From Alkalihalophilus pseudofirmus OF4 (GTDB lineage Bacteria; Bacillota; Bacilli; Bacillales; Bacillaceae_D): a stretch of DNA of 64,000 bases. The position numbers and the translations under genes were made by a program. The stretch covers positions 496,001 through 560,000 of the forward strand of contig NC_013791.2 in the NCBI RefSeq assembly GCF_000005825.2. Direction: 5' to 3'. Within the stretch, counting starts at the first letter, position 1; each line of letters begins with the position of its first letter. The notes under the pieces are model-generated. The model was not told the origin of the DNA. It saw nothing but the letters and a program-made list of their open reading frames with translations, and made no database searches. This document shows, one piece after another, positions 34,734-43,148 of this stretch.

Positions 34734-34762
34734 TAGAAGTTAGAATGGTAAGAAATTTCCGG

Positions 34763-34791
34763 TTGTTCTGCCAGTATTGCTTTGCTACTAT
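34763..34791 (+). promoter_or_regulatory. Promoter of the NSS transporter gene
   Basis: TTGTTC (34763-34768), 17 bp, TACTAT (34786-34791). Transcription from here starts near 34798, only eight bases before an in-frame ATG at 34806, which argues for the later TTG start at 34899. Confidence 0.55.
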
Positions 34792-34898
34792 AGTGAAGTT
34801 ATTATATGTGGAATGGTTTAAATGACGGACGCGTTGAAGGGTTAAAGAATTTCGTCAGGCGAACGTTTTATAGTAGTGAAAGTGAGGAGTTGAGCAGG

Positions 34899-36245
34899 TT
34901 GAAACAACAAGAACAATGGTCGTCAAAACTAGGGTTTATCTATGCGACCGCTGGTACTGCAATCGGACTTGGAGCCATTTGGAAATTTCCTTATGTAGCT
35001 GGAACAAGCGGTGGGGGTGCTTTTTTCTTTTTATTTATTTTGTTTACTGCACTTATCGGGCTGCCTCTATTAATTGGAGAATTTTTACTCGGCCGGCATA
35101 CTGGAAAAGATGCTATTTCTACGTACAAACAATTAGCTCCTAAAACAGCATGGGTTTCAACAGGCTGGATCGGCGTGATTACATGTTTTATCGTTTTATC
35201 CTTTTATAGCGTAGTAGGGGGATGGAGTTTACTATATTTATTCCATTCTATTACAGGGCAATTGTCTGGACTGACAGTGGAACAATACGGTGAGCGCTTT
35301 GGTGAAATTATTGCGAACCCTGTGCCGACACTTGGAGCACAGCTGCTCTTTATTGTATTCACCATTCTCGTTGTATCAAAAGGTGTTCAAAAAGGGATTG
35401 AACGAGCTAGTAAGATTATGATGCCTGCGTTGTTTATTTTATTAATTATTATTGCTATCAGGTCTCTTACATTAGAGGGTGCGATGGAAGGTGTGCGTTT
35501 CTTACTACTTCCTGATGTATCAAATATTTCATCAGAAACAGTTTTATTTGCATTAGGACAAGCATTCTTTGCTTTATCATTAGGTGTTTCCATTATGGTA
35601 ACGTACAGCTCATACGTACCAAAAACACAAAGTCTGCCATTGTCAGCTGCATCAATTGGAATTATGAACATCTTTGTTGCTCTTTTATCAGGACTGATTA
35701 TATTTCCTGGAGTCTTTACGTTCGGCCTTGAACCAAGTGAAGGGCCGCCGTTAATCTTTGTGGTACTTCCAGCCATTTTTGAACAAATGGTATTTGGTGA
35801 AATCTTTTTGATCGCATTCTTTATTTTATTTGTCTTTGCAGCACTTACATCCGCTTTTTCAATGCTAGAGATTATTGTTGCGACACGAGTAAAAAAAGAT
35901 ATCACAAAACGCCCGAAAGTAAGCTGGATTGTAGGTCTTCTTATCTTCATATTAGGGATTCCTGCTTGTTTATCATACGGGGCCCTGGCAGATGTACAGA
36001 TATTCGGCCGGACGTTCTTTGATAACGCTGATTATTTGGTGAGTAACATCTTGATGCCTTTTGGAGCGCTGTTAATTTCAATCTTTATTCCTTTAAAGAT
36101 GTCTAAAACAACGTTATTTGAAGAATTAAAACAAGGGTCTTCTATAGGGTCAAAATTATTTATGGTGTGGTACGTATTACTAAAATATGTGACGCCGCTT
36201 GCAATTATTGTTGTCTTTTTAGATGCCATAGGTATGTTTAGATAA
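34899..36245 (+). CDS. Neurotransmitter:sodium symporter (NSS/SNF) family transporter
   Basis: A sodium-coupled transporter of the LeuT/NSS family, probably for an amino acid or related amine. The 448-residue protein has about 11-12 membrane segments; the sodium and substrate motif [35 protein letters not shown] opens it, followed by [14 protein letters not shown] and [18 protein letters not shown] place the start at TTG 34899 (GAGGAG upstream), because the frame from ATG 34806 has no ribosome site and begins eight bases after a likely transcription start, and the TTG protein has normal family length. Substrate unknown. Own terminator at 36254. Confidence 0.88.
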   Translation: MKQQEQWSSKLGFIYATAGTAIGLGAIWKFPYVAGTSGGGAFFFLFILFTALIGLPLLIGEFLLGRHTGKDAISTYKQLAPKTAWVSTGWIGVITCFIVLSFYSVVGGWSLLYLFHSITGQLSGLTVEQYGERFGEIIANPVPTLGAQLLFIVFTILVVSKGVQKGIERASKIMMPALFILLIIIAIRSLTLEGAMEGVRFLLLPDVSNISSETVLFALGQAFFALSLGVSIMVTYSSYVPKTQSLPLSAASIGIMNIFVALLSGLIIFPGVFTFGLEPSEGPPLIFVVLPAIFEQMVFGEIFLIAFFILFVFAALTSAFSMLEIIVATRVKKDITKRPKVSWIVGLLIFILGIPACLSYGALADVQIFGRTFFDNADYLVSNILMPFGALLISIFIPLKMSKTTLFEELKQGSSIGSKLFMVWYVLLKYVTPLAIIVVFLDAIGMFR

Positions 36246-36253
36246 AAGGGAGT

Positions 36254-36286
36254 GGAGCAGTCTTTTAGGGGCTGCTCTTTTTTGTT
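36254..36286 (+). terminator. Terminator of the NSS gene
   Basis: GAGCAG and CTGCTC form the stem around TCTTTTAGGGG, followed by TTTTTTG. Confidence 0.85.
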
Positions 36287-36397
36287 GCATAAATATGACA
36301 TAATTTTCTGATTCATTTATGTTTTTCAAATCCTCTTAACGTGTTAAAATAGGTAAACAAGAGATGCATCTAAGGGCATCAATGGGGAGGGAACCTT

Positions 36398-36736
36398 ATG
36401 GAGACAAACAAATTTCAAGCTTACCTAAATGAACGGTTGGAAAAAGCAAAACAACAATTTGAACGAACAATTGATTGTAAACACACGGAATTTGATGACC
36501 TCTATCCTTACATGACTGAGCAGCCGCAATTCTTCTGGTATAAACGTTATGTTGCTTGGCAAGAATTGTTGACAGTCGTTAGCATTACAGAAGACAATGA
36601 ATTTGATTGGAAGTCACTGTTTACCGACAAGCAGAAATCCTACATTGAATCACGCATTTTGGACGCAAAAGTTCTTGATGACTGGTATGAGATGCAAGAA
36701 GAAAAAGAAGCGGAGCAATCAGCTCAAAATGAATAA
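36398..36736 (+). CDS. Hypothetical acidic protein (112 residues)
   Basis: I do not recognise the family. The protein is acidic, soluble and probably helical, rich in aromatic residues (DDLYPYMTEQPQFFWYKRYVAWQELL), with a charged C-terminal helix (DDWYEMQEEKEAEQSAQNE). It has no signal peptide or membrane segment. ATG 36398 follows GGGGAGGGAAC, a strong ribosome site, so it is a real gene. It ends 41 bp before the deacetylase gene, separated by a stable hairpin that also covers the ribosome site of that gene. Confidence 0.72.
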   Translation: METNKFQAYLNERLEKAKQQFERTIDCKHTEFDDLYPYMTEQPQFFWYKRYVAWQELLTVVSITEDNEFDWKSLFTDKQKSYIESRILDAKVLDDWYEMQEEKEAEQSAQNE

Positions 36737-36744
36737 ATATCAGC

Positions 36745-36771
36745 CCCCCTAAGTACTTGAGGCTTAGGGGG
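36745..36771 (+). promoter_or_regulatory. Hairpin covering the ribosome site of the deacetylase gene
   Basis: CCCCCTAAG (36745-36753) pairs with CTTAGGGGG (36763-36771). The 3' arm contains the GGGGG that serves as ribosome binding site for ATG 36778. No clear T run follows, so it may regulate translation or weakly terminate the upstream gene. Confidence 0.55.
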
Positions 36772-36777
36772 TTCCTT

Positions 36778-37680
36778 ATGTATTGGAGTGGTTATAAATT
36801 GAGAAGGTTAGGGTTTATAGTACTAGCGTTGATATTCGTTTTGATCATTCAAGCATGTAAAGTAGGTGAAGAGCCCTCAGATGATGAATCTGAGAATGTG
36901 CCATCTAAAGAGGAAGCGGCTCCTAAAGAAGAAGATCAGCCCGATGTGAATCAGAGGGAGGTGGAAGAGACTACGCTCAATTACGATCTTGATCTGAGCC
37001 CATTTGAACGTGAACCTAGTCAGTGGGGCGAAAATGTTGATGGAGTGAAAACGAGAATGGATACAGATGAACAGCAGATCGCGCTGACGTTTGATGCTTG
37101 CGGTGGTCCGTATGGGAATGGCTATGATGAAGAACTGATCACATACTTACTAGAAGCCCAGATACCTGCTACGTTATTTGTAAATCAGCGATGGATTGAT
37201 GAAAATGAAGAGCTCTTTCTAATGTTAGCGGATGAGCCTTTGTTTCAAATTGAGAATCACGGAACACAGCATATACCACTTTCGGTAAACGGAGGAACGG
37301 CATGGGGCATAGAAGCAACAGAAAGCCCGAAAGAAGCACAGCAGGAAGTATTGGGCAACCATAAACGAGTGTATGAGCTGACAGGGAAAGAAATGTCTTT
37401 GTTTCGCTCAGGAACGGCCTATTATGATGAAGTGGCTGTCAGTCTCGTTGAAGCCCTAGGGTATGAAGTCGTGAATTTTGACATTCTAGGTGATGCAGGG
37501 GCAACGTTTAGCAAGGAACAAGTAACGAACGCATTACTTCAAGCCAAGCCGGGCTCTATTGCTCTTTTGCATATGAATCAACCGCAAAGTGGAACGGCAG
37601 GCGGGGTAAAGGAAGCTGTCCCGCTTCTTAAAGAAAAGGGGTTTGAATTTGTCCAGCTTCAAGATGTTGAGTTGAAGTAA
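36778..37680 (+). CDS. Polysaccharide deacetylase-family lipoprotein
   Basis: An extracytoplasmic deacetylase-like protein of 300 residues. The N-terminus is a lipoprotein signal (GFIVLALIFVLIIQAC, lipidated Cys27), followed by an acidic low-complexity linker (about 30-75) and a NodB-type domain (about 100-300): IALTFDACGGPYGNGYDEELITYL holds the metal-binding Asp, IENHGTQHIPLS gives the HxxxH-like metal histidines, and LFRSGTAYYDE the catalytic-loop Arg. The motif 1 form TFDACGG is typical of a distinct Bacillus branch. The substrate is probably a cell wall glycan. ATG 36778 follows AGGGGG. A GC-rich repeat pair lies downstream instead of a terminator. Confidence 0.85.
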   Translation: MYWSGYKLRRLGFIVLALIFVLIIQACKVGEEPSDDESENVPSKEEAAPKEEDQPDVNQREVEETTLNYDLDLSPFEREPSQWGENVDGVKTRMDTDEQQIALTFDACGGPYGNGYDEELITYLLEAQIPATLFVNQRWIDENEELFLMLADEPLFQIENHGTQHIPLSVNGGTAWGIEATESPKEAQQEVLGNHKRVYELTGKEMSLFRSGTAYYDEVAVSLVEALGYEVVNFDILGDAGATFSKEQVTNALLQAKPGSIALLHMNQPQSGTAGGVKEAVPLLKEKGFEFVQLQDVELK

Positions 37681-37784
37681 AGTTTAGACATACTTAACGC
37701 CGGGGTGGACTTCTTTCTGAGAATAGTGAAACTTAGTTATGTCAGAAATCAGTTCAAGTGAAAAAACAAAAAATGCAGTGTAGG

Positions 37785-38190
37785 CGTAGGATCACCGCTC
37801 CTGAAATATGCTTCGCTTTCCGCGGTGAGCTGCTGAGCTTCCTCGGGCTTTTTTGCCCTGTGGGATCTCAGCCCTGCTCTAGGCACCGCAGGAGTCTTCA
37901 CATATTTCATCCGCTATGTTACTTGCTTCGTCCATTTATTTAGTGGAACGATTTAGTTATGTACCACTTCAAATTATACGAAAGCAGACATTATTAGGTT
38001 AATCGGCTAAGATCACTGAACTGCTCCTTATAAAAATGGGAGCAACTTAACCAAATCCCTTCCTCCGTTGATTGGAGCGGAAGGCGCCGACTCCAGCGGG
38101 ATGCGCGTGACCAGGGAGATCCCACAGGGCGTAAGCCCGTGGAAAGCGTGTGCCTGCAGCGGAGATCAACCACTGCTGCAAGGCAAGCCT
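37785..38190. repeat. Paired inverted GC-rich intergenic repeat, region A
   Basis: Two copies of a GC-rich repeat face each other across about 160 bp. The left copy (about 37790-37912) reads on the minus strand and contains GACTCCTGCGGTGCC and CCGCGGAAAGCGAAGC; the right copy (about 38066-38190) reads on the plus strand with GATTGGAGCGGAAGGCGCC, GACTCCAGCGGGATGCGCG, GGAAAGCGTGTGCCTGCAGC and GAGATCAACC. Such GGAGCGGAAGGC...GGAAAGCG...AGATCAAC repeats are widespread between genes in Bacillaceae. Short frames inside are not genes. This fills the 525-bp gap between the deacetylase gene and nifS. Confidence 0.85.
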
Positions 38191-38205
38191 AGTTATTAAC
38201 CCGAA

Positions 38206-39372
38206 CTAAAGCAACGCTACTCCACCTTCCTTTTTTTGAAGGCCGTGAACAATTTCAATGATTTTATTTGCCGTATAGGATATTTGTTCGCTGGTCGTAC
38301 TTCTGCCTAGAGAAATGCGAAAGTAGCGGTTAATATCCTGTTCGGTTTTTTGTAATGAAATCATTGTTTTTGATGGCGTTTGACTTCCTATTTGACAGGC
38401 TGTTCCAGTAGAGATCTGAATATGGTGCCGGTCAAGCATCTGCATCATCCATTGACCTTCAATGCCCTTTATCGAAAGTCCGATGATTGAAGGGAGCTGC
38501 CTATCTTTTGCTGTACTCCCCTCAACTTTAAAAGAAATGCCTGCGTTAGACAGTGCAGATAATAATTGCTCTCTAAGCTTCCAAAAATGATCAAGCTGCT
38601 GACTAAGCGTTTCCTGAATCTCCAGTGCAGCTGTAGTGAAGGCAGCTATTCCAGGCAGGTCAATCGTTCCTTGCCTAAATCCATTTTGATGATGAGTGAA
38701 GGGAAGAGTCGGACTCCAAGCGGTTTGTTTGTTGATGTAAGCAGCACCGACTCCTTTAGGACCGTAAATTTTATGGCTGGCCACTGAAATGGCATCAAGC
38801 TGGTTCCGACGGACATTAAGCGGAAGCTTTCCGAAAGATTGCACACAATCACTATGGAAAATGATATTCTTCTCTTTCAATATGGCTCCAATCTCTTTAA
38901 GTGGTTGAATGGAACCTGTTTCTGAATTGACGTGCTGAATCGAAGCTAAAACCGTATCGCTTCGAATGGATTCTTTAAGCTCGGTGATAGATATCAAGCC
39001 CTCACTTGAAACAGGTAAGTACGTAACTTCCACTCTTTGCTCTTCTAGCTTTTGAAAAAAGGATAAGACAGAAGGGTGTTCAATAGAGGAAGTGATCACA
39101 TGATTTCCTCTTGTTTTAATAGATTTGAATAAACTTTCTAATAGTAATTGATTTGCCTCAGAACCGCTACCGGTAAAGTAGATTTCAGACCCCTCACAAC
39201 CAAGAAGTTCTCCCATTTCTTTTTTACATATCTCAAATAAATGCCTTGCCTCTTCACCCTCTTCATGAAGGCTCTGGGTGTTGGCAAAATAATGTTCACT
39301 CGCACGAATCCATGCATCGATCGCTTGTTTTGAAATAGGGGTTGTTGCGGCATGGTCTAAATAGATCAACAT
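38206..39372 (-). CDS. nifS: NifS-type cysteine desulfurase for NAD biosynthesis
   Basis: A 388-residue PLP-dependent cysteine desulfurase that supplies sulfur, here most likely for the iron-sulfur cluster of NadA. Features: YLDHAATTP at the N-terminus, GSEANQLLLE, the PLP region HSDCVQSFGKLPL and the PLP lysine in SVASHKIYGPKGVGA (about residue 200), and the active-site loop STGTACQIGSQTPSKTM (about 320-335) with the catalytic cysteine. It is divergent from nadB across a 86-bp gap, as in Bacillus subtilis. ATG 39372 follows AGGAGTG. The niaR/yrxA regulator gene, which often follows nifS, is not here; a repeat lies instead. Confidence 0.93.
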   Translation of the reverse strand: MLIYLDHAATTPISKQAIDAWIRASEHYFANTQSLHEEGEEARHLFEICKKEMGELLGCEGSEIYFTGSGSEANQLLLESLFKSIKTRGNHVITSSIEHPSVLSFFQKLEEQRVEVTYLPVSSEGLISITELKESIRSDTVLASIQHVNSETGSIQPLKEIGAILKEKNIIFHSDCVQSFGKLPLNVRRNQLDAISVASHKIYGPKGVGAAYINKQTAWSPTLPFTHHQNGFRQGTIDLPGIAAFTTAALEIQETLSQQLDHFWKLREQLLSALSNAGISFKVEGSTAKDRQLPSIIGLSIKGIEGQWMMQMLDRHHIQISTGTACQIGSQTPSKTMISLQKTEQDINRYFRISLGRSTTSEQISYTANKIIEIVHGLQKKEGGVALL

Positions 39373-39425
39373 CCTCACTCCTGTTAGTTAAGTCTTGTCT
39401 TTAGTTTAATTTTATGTAAATATAG

Positions 39426-39437
39426 GTGTCAAGACAC
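39426..39437. promoter_or_regulatory. NiaR-like operator between nifS and nadB
   Basis: GTGTC-AA-GACAC is an inverted repeat in the divergent gap, within ATAGGTGTCAAGACACATGT. It resembles the GGTGT...ACAC type site of the niacin-responsive repressor NiaR (YrxA) found at this locus in other Bacillus. A related half, AAGTCTTGTCTT, lies at about 39392-39403. Confidence 0.65.
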
Positions 39438-39458
39438 ATGTAAAGAATGGGTGGTTGC

Positions 39459-41045
39459 ATGTTGAAAACAGATGTACTAATCATTGGCGGGGGACTGGCA
39501 GCCGTCGTCTGTGCATTGAAGCTCGTTGACCGCTATGAAGTAACAATAGCTATGAAAGGGTCGATCGAAAATGGAAATTCATGGAGGGCTCAAGGAGGAA
39601 TTGCGGCAGCATTTTCATCTTTAGATCATCCATTTATTCACTATAAAGACACGATGAAGGCTGGTTGTAATCAAAATAATAAGCAGTTAGTAGAAATGCT
39701 TGTCAAAGAAGGGCCAAGGCGGCTGAGAGGTTGGATGAAAGAAGGACTTACCTTTGATCAAACGATGGATGGGGAGCTTCTCCTCGGTCAAGAAGGAGCC
39801 CATTCGATCCGGCGAATCGTACATAACCAAGGGGATCAGACAGGCAAAGTCTGCATGAGTTATTTTTGGAGTAAACTGCAGCAAAAAAAGGTCCGTATTC
39901 TATCACATTATCAAGCGATTGATTTAATTGCAGAGAATGAGGTTTGTGATGGTGCCTGGTTTAAGAATAAGCAAAATGAATTAATAGAAGTCAGAGCCTC
40001 TGCAACTATCCTAGCAACAGGTGGAATTGGAGGATTATACGAAGCGACAACGAATGATCCATCTTTAATAGGCGAAGGTTTAGTAATGGCTTATAGAGCA
40101 GGTGCTATTTTGAGAGATTTAGAGTTTATTCAGTTCCATCCTACGCTCATTTATTCACAAGGAAGGACTGCGGGATTAGCATCAGAGGCTTTAAGAGGAG
40201 AAGGAGCTCGGCTTGTGGATCAAGAGGGTACTCCTATTATGGAGGGAAGAGACGACCGTGGTGACCTTGCCCCAAGAGATGTGGTGGCACGGGTAATTTA
40301 CGAGTATACAAAAAAAGAGGAGCCCATTTTCTTAGATATTTCACCCATTCCTAACTTTAAAGATAAATTTCCTCAGATTACCAGCTTATGCAATCAAGCT
40401 CAAGTTGATTTAGAAAAGCAGCTTATTCCTGTATGTCCAGGCGCACATTTTCATATGGGCGGAGTGGAGACGAATGCGAACGGGGCCACTTCTATAGCAA
40501 ACTTATATGCGGTAGGAGAAGTGAGCGGGAATAATGCTCACGGGGCAAATAGGCTCGCAAGCAATTCGCTGTTAGAGGCTCTTGTATTCGGTGAACGTTT
40601 AGGAGAATTCCTTTTGAGCCAACCGCTTAAAAGAGAGCTGACTAGGGACCATAATCGATATATTCGTGCTGAGGAAGTCGATGACCCTTCTGCTTTGCCT
40701 TCTAAAAATGAGTTGAAACGCAAAGTAACACAAGCTTTAGGCATTACCCGCACCAGCCACGATCTAGAACAGTTACTTTCATGGTTAGGCAGCTTTAGAC
40801 AATTTGATCAAGACGTATACAGGCGGGTGAATTGGACGAGAGAACAAATAGAAATAGATACGATGTGTACTGCTGCAATGCTGATTGCCAAGTCTGCACT
40901 AGCACGGAAAGAGAGCTTGGGAGCACATTTTCGAAATGATTCACAAGAGATAGGCAGGATGCCAATGAACCCCCAAGCTATGATGCAGGCAAGAGGCGAT
41001 ATATGGGCAAAACCTGTGAAGGAGAAGGAGAGGGTGTTGAAGTGA
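39459..41045 (+). CDS. nadB: L-aspartate oxidase
   Basis: NadB oxidises L-aspartate to iminoaspartate, the first step of de novo NAD synthesis. The 528-residue flavoprotein opens with the FAD-binding motif TDVLIIGGGLAAVVCALKLVD and contains SWRAQGGIAAAF, TGGIGGLYEATTNDP, FIQFHPTLIY, ALRGEGARLVD and HFHMGGVETNANG, all typical of NadB in the fumarate reductase flavoprotein family. A helical C-terminal domain (about 420-520) is present. I prefer ATG 39459 (GGGTGG upstream) to ATG 39447, which lacks a ribosome site. First gene of nadB-nadC-nadA; the nadC start overlaps its stop by four bases. Confidence 0.95.
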   Translation: MLKTDVLIIGGGLAAVVCALKLVDRYEVTIAMKGSIENGNSWRAQGGIAAAFSSLDHPFIHYKDTMKAGCNQNNKQLVEMLVKEGPRRLRGWMKEGLTFDQTMDGELLLGQEGAHSIRRIVHNQGDQTGKVCMSYFWSKLQQKKVRILSHYQAIDLIAENEVCDGAWFKNKQNELIEVRASATILATGGIGGLYEATTNDPSLIGEGLVMAYRAGAILRDLEFIQFHPTLIYSQGRTAGLASEALRGEGARLVDQEGTPIMEGRDDRGDLAPRDVVARVIYEYTKKEEPIFLDISPIPNFKDKFPQITSLCNQAQVDLEKQLIPVCPGAHFHMGGVETNANGATSIANLYAVGEVSGNNAHGANRLASNSLLEALVFGERLGEFLLSQPLKRELTRDHNRYIRAEEVDDPSALPSKNELKRKVTQALGITRTSHDLEQLLSWLGSFRQFDQDVYRRVNWTREQIEIDTMCTAAMLIAKSALARKESLGAHFRNDSQEIGRMPMNPQAMMQARGDIWAKPVKEKERVLK

Positions 41046-41896
41046 ACAAACTTATGTTAAGGGAGCAATTAATTCAGTTTTTTTCAGAAGATATCGGACA
41101 TGGAGATCTAACATCAGAAGCTATCTTTGATAATGAAAAAGGTAAGGCTTATTTTCTGGCAAAGGATGAAGGGATTTTTTGCGGAGAAGAGGTTATTTTT
41201 TCTGCATATCAGTTATTCGATCCTGCTATTGAGGTGATTATGCACAAGAAAGACGGGGATGCAGTCAGGGGTGGCGAGATAATCTGTGAAGTCTATGGGA
41301 AAGCTCGTGATCTATTAACCTCTGAGCGAGTGATCTTAAATATCATTCAGCGCCTTTCAGGGATTGCCACAGAAACGAACAAAGCGGTTAAGAAAATGGA
41401 AGGAACATCAATTCGAATTTGTGATACACGAAAAACAACACCAGGTCTACGCATGCTAGAAAAACACGCGGTAACATGCGGCGGCGGGTTTAATCACCGT
41501 TTTGGGCTGCATGATGCTGTGTTAATAAAAGATAATCATATTGCTCAATGCGGAGGAGATTTAGATACGGCCGTGAAACGAGTAAAAGAGAAGCTCGGCC
41601 ATATGGTGAAAGTTGAAGTAGAGGTTGAGTCGCGTGAACAGGTAAAGAGAGCCGTTGCATCAAACGTAGATGTGATTATGTTTGATAACTGTTCTCCAAC
41701 TGAAGCAAAAGAATGGAGAAAGCTTGTTCCTGATACCATAGTGGTCGAATTATCAGGAGGGATTACGCTTCATCAATTAGAAGAGTATGTTCACACAGGG
41801 GTAGACTATATTTCGATGGGGGCCCTGACGCATTCGGTTAAGGCGTTAGATATCAGTCTGGATGTTTCAGTGAAAGAAGGTGTGTCCCATGCTTAA
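41042..41896 (+). CDS. nadC: Nicotinate-nucleotide pyrophosphorylase (quinolinate phosphoribosyltransferase)
   Basis: NadC turns quinolinate and PRPP into nicotinate mononucleotide. The 284-residue protein shows SEDIGHGDLTSEAIF, LNIIQRLSGIAT, RICDTRKTTPGLRMLEKHAVTCGGGFNHRFGLHDAVLIKDNHI with the conserved substrate-binding Arg, His and Lys residues, and VELSGGITLHQLEEYVHTGVDYISMGALTHS. The start is GTG 41042, overlapping the nadB stop (GTGA) with GGAGAGGG upstream, so translation is coupled. The end overlaps the nadA start. Confidence 0.95.
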   Translation: MNKLMLREQLIQFFSEDIGHGDLTSEAIFDNEKGKAYFLAKDEGIFCGEEVIFSAYQLFDPAIEVIMHKKDGDAVRGGEIICEVYGKARDLLTSERVILNIIQRLSGIATETNKAVKKMEGTSIRICDTRKTTPGLRMLEKHAVTCGGGFNHRFGLHDAVLIKDNHIAQCGGDLDTAVKRVKEKLGHMVKVEVEVESREQVKRAVASNVDVIMFDNCSPTEAKEWRKLVPDTIVVELSGGITLHQLEEYVHTGVDYISMGALTHSVKALDISLDVSVKEGVSHA

Positions 41897-42995
41897 GATG
41901 GATCTTTTTTCAAAAGCAGGCCCAACAATCCCAGCGTATTACAAACAAATGAGCGACCAAGATTTAATAAAAAGAGCATCCTATATAAAAAGTGAGCTCG
42001 GTGATACGTTGTTTATTCCTGGTCATCATTATCAAAAAGACGAAGTCATTCAATTTGCTGATGTGACAGGTGATTCCCTGCAGCTTGCAAGGCTGTCTGC
42101 TTCCAATCAGACAGCACGTTACATTGTGTTTTGCGGGGTTCATTTTATGGCAGAAACAGCAGATATCTTAACGAATGACGAACAAACAGTCATTCTCCCT
42201 GACATGCGGGCGGGCTGTTCGATGGCCGACATGGCAACAAAAGATCAGACAGAATCTGCATGGGAAAAATTAACCGACGAATTTGGAGATACGATAATCC
42301 CGTTAACCTATGTGAATTCTTCGGCTGAAATAAAAGCATTTGTTGGCAGGAACGGGGGAGCGACGGTAACCTCTTCTAATGCAAAAGCGATGCTTGAATG
42401 GGCTTTTACAAAAAAGAAACGCATATTATTTCTGCCTGATCAGCACTTAGGGAGGAATACGGCATATGAACTAGGGATTCCCCTTGATGAGATGGTCATA
42501 TGGAATCAACTAACTGAGGAAGTAGAAGGCTCTTGTAAGAAGGATAAAGTGAAAATGATTTTATGGAAGGGACACTGCTCGGTTCATGAGAAGTTCCGCC
42601 TAGAACATGTACACAAGATAAGAGCAGAAGAGCCTGAACGTAAAATCATTGTTCATCCGGAGTGTACATGGGATGTGGTTGATGCGAGTGATGATGCAGG
42701 TTCCACAAAGTATATCATTGATCAAATCAAAGCGGCTCCAAAGGGGACAAAGTGGGCAATCGGAACGGAAATGAATCTAGTGAATCGATTAATGAACACG
42801 CATCGAGATCAGTCCATCCGCTCACTTAATCCTGATATGTGCCCGTGTTTAACAATGAACCGGATTGATCTTCCTCATTTTGTATGGACGCTTGAACAAA
42901 TAGCAGAAGAACAGCCTGTAAATGTCATAAAAGTAGACGAAGAAACAGCCCAATCGGCTAAACTGGCTATTGAGCGGATGTTTACTTGTGTATAA
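41889..42995 (+). CDS. nadA: Quinolinate synthase
   Basis: NadA condenses iminoaspartate with dihydroxyacetone phosphate to quinolinate, using a 4Fe-4S cluster. The 368-residue protein is the longer Bacillus form. Motifs: FIPGHHYQKDEVIQFAD, VFCGVHFMAETADIL, MRAGCSMADMA, YVNSSAEIKAF, LFLPDQHLG, HPECTWDVVD and NPDMCPCLTMNR, giving the cysteines for the cluster. ATG 41889 overlaps the end of nadC by eight bases, with AAGGTG upstream. Last gene of the nad operon; a terminator follows. NifS from the divergent gene would provide sulfur for its cluster. Confidence 0.95.
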   Translation: MLKMDLFSKAGPTIPAYYKQMSDQDLIKRASYIKSELGDTLFIPGHHYQKDEVIQFADVTGDSLQLARLSASNQTARYIVFCGVHFMAETADILTNDEQTVILPDMRAGCSMADMATKDQTESAWEKLTDEFGDTIIPLTYVNSSAEIKAFVGRNGGATVTSSNAKAMLEWAFTKKKRILFLPDQHLGRNTAYELGIPLDEMVIWNQLTEEVEGSCKKDKVKMILWKGHCSVHEKFRLEHVHKIRAEEPERKIIVHPECTWDVVDASDDAGSTKYIIDQIKAAPKGTKWAIGTEMNLVNRLMNTHRDQSIRSLNPDMCPCLTMNRIDLPHFVWTLEQIAEEQPVNVIKVDEETAQSAKLAIERMFTCV

Positions 42996-43004
42996 ATACA
43001 TTAA

Positions 43005-43042
43005 GGAAAGCTGCAGATTAAACGAGTCTGCAGCTTTTTTGT
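43005..43042 (+). terminator. nad operon terminator
   Basis: AAAGCTGCAGA and TCTGCAGCTTT form an 11-bp stem, followed by TTTTG. Confidence 0.92.
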
Positions 43043-43148
43043 CAGTGATTTTTTTAGTGAAACGAAAGATTTATGATTAACCTTTATGTAAGAAGCGTGA
43101 TATAATGGCATAGTTTTTATACAAGAAGGGGTGGCAAGGAGGAGTAAG

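Noticed and set aside
37758-37943. 61-codon frame in region A
   Set aside because: It lies in the common GC-rich Bacillaceae repeat, which gives rise to many false gene calls.
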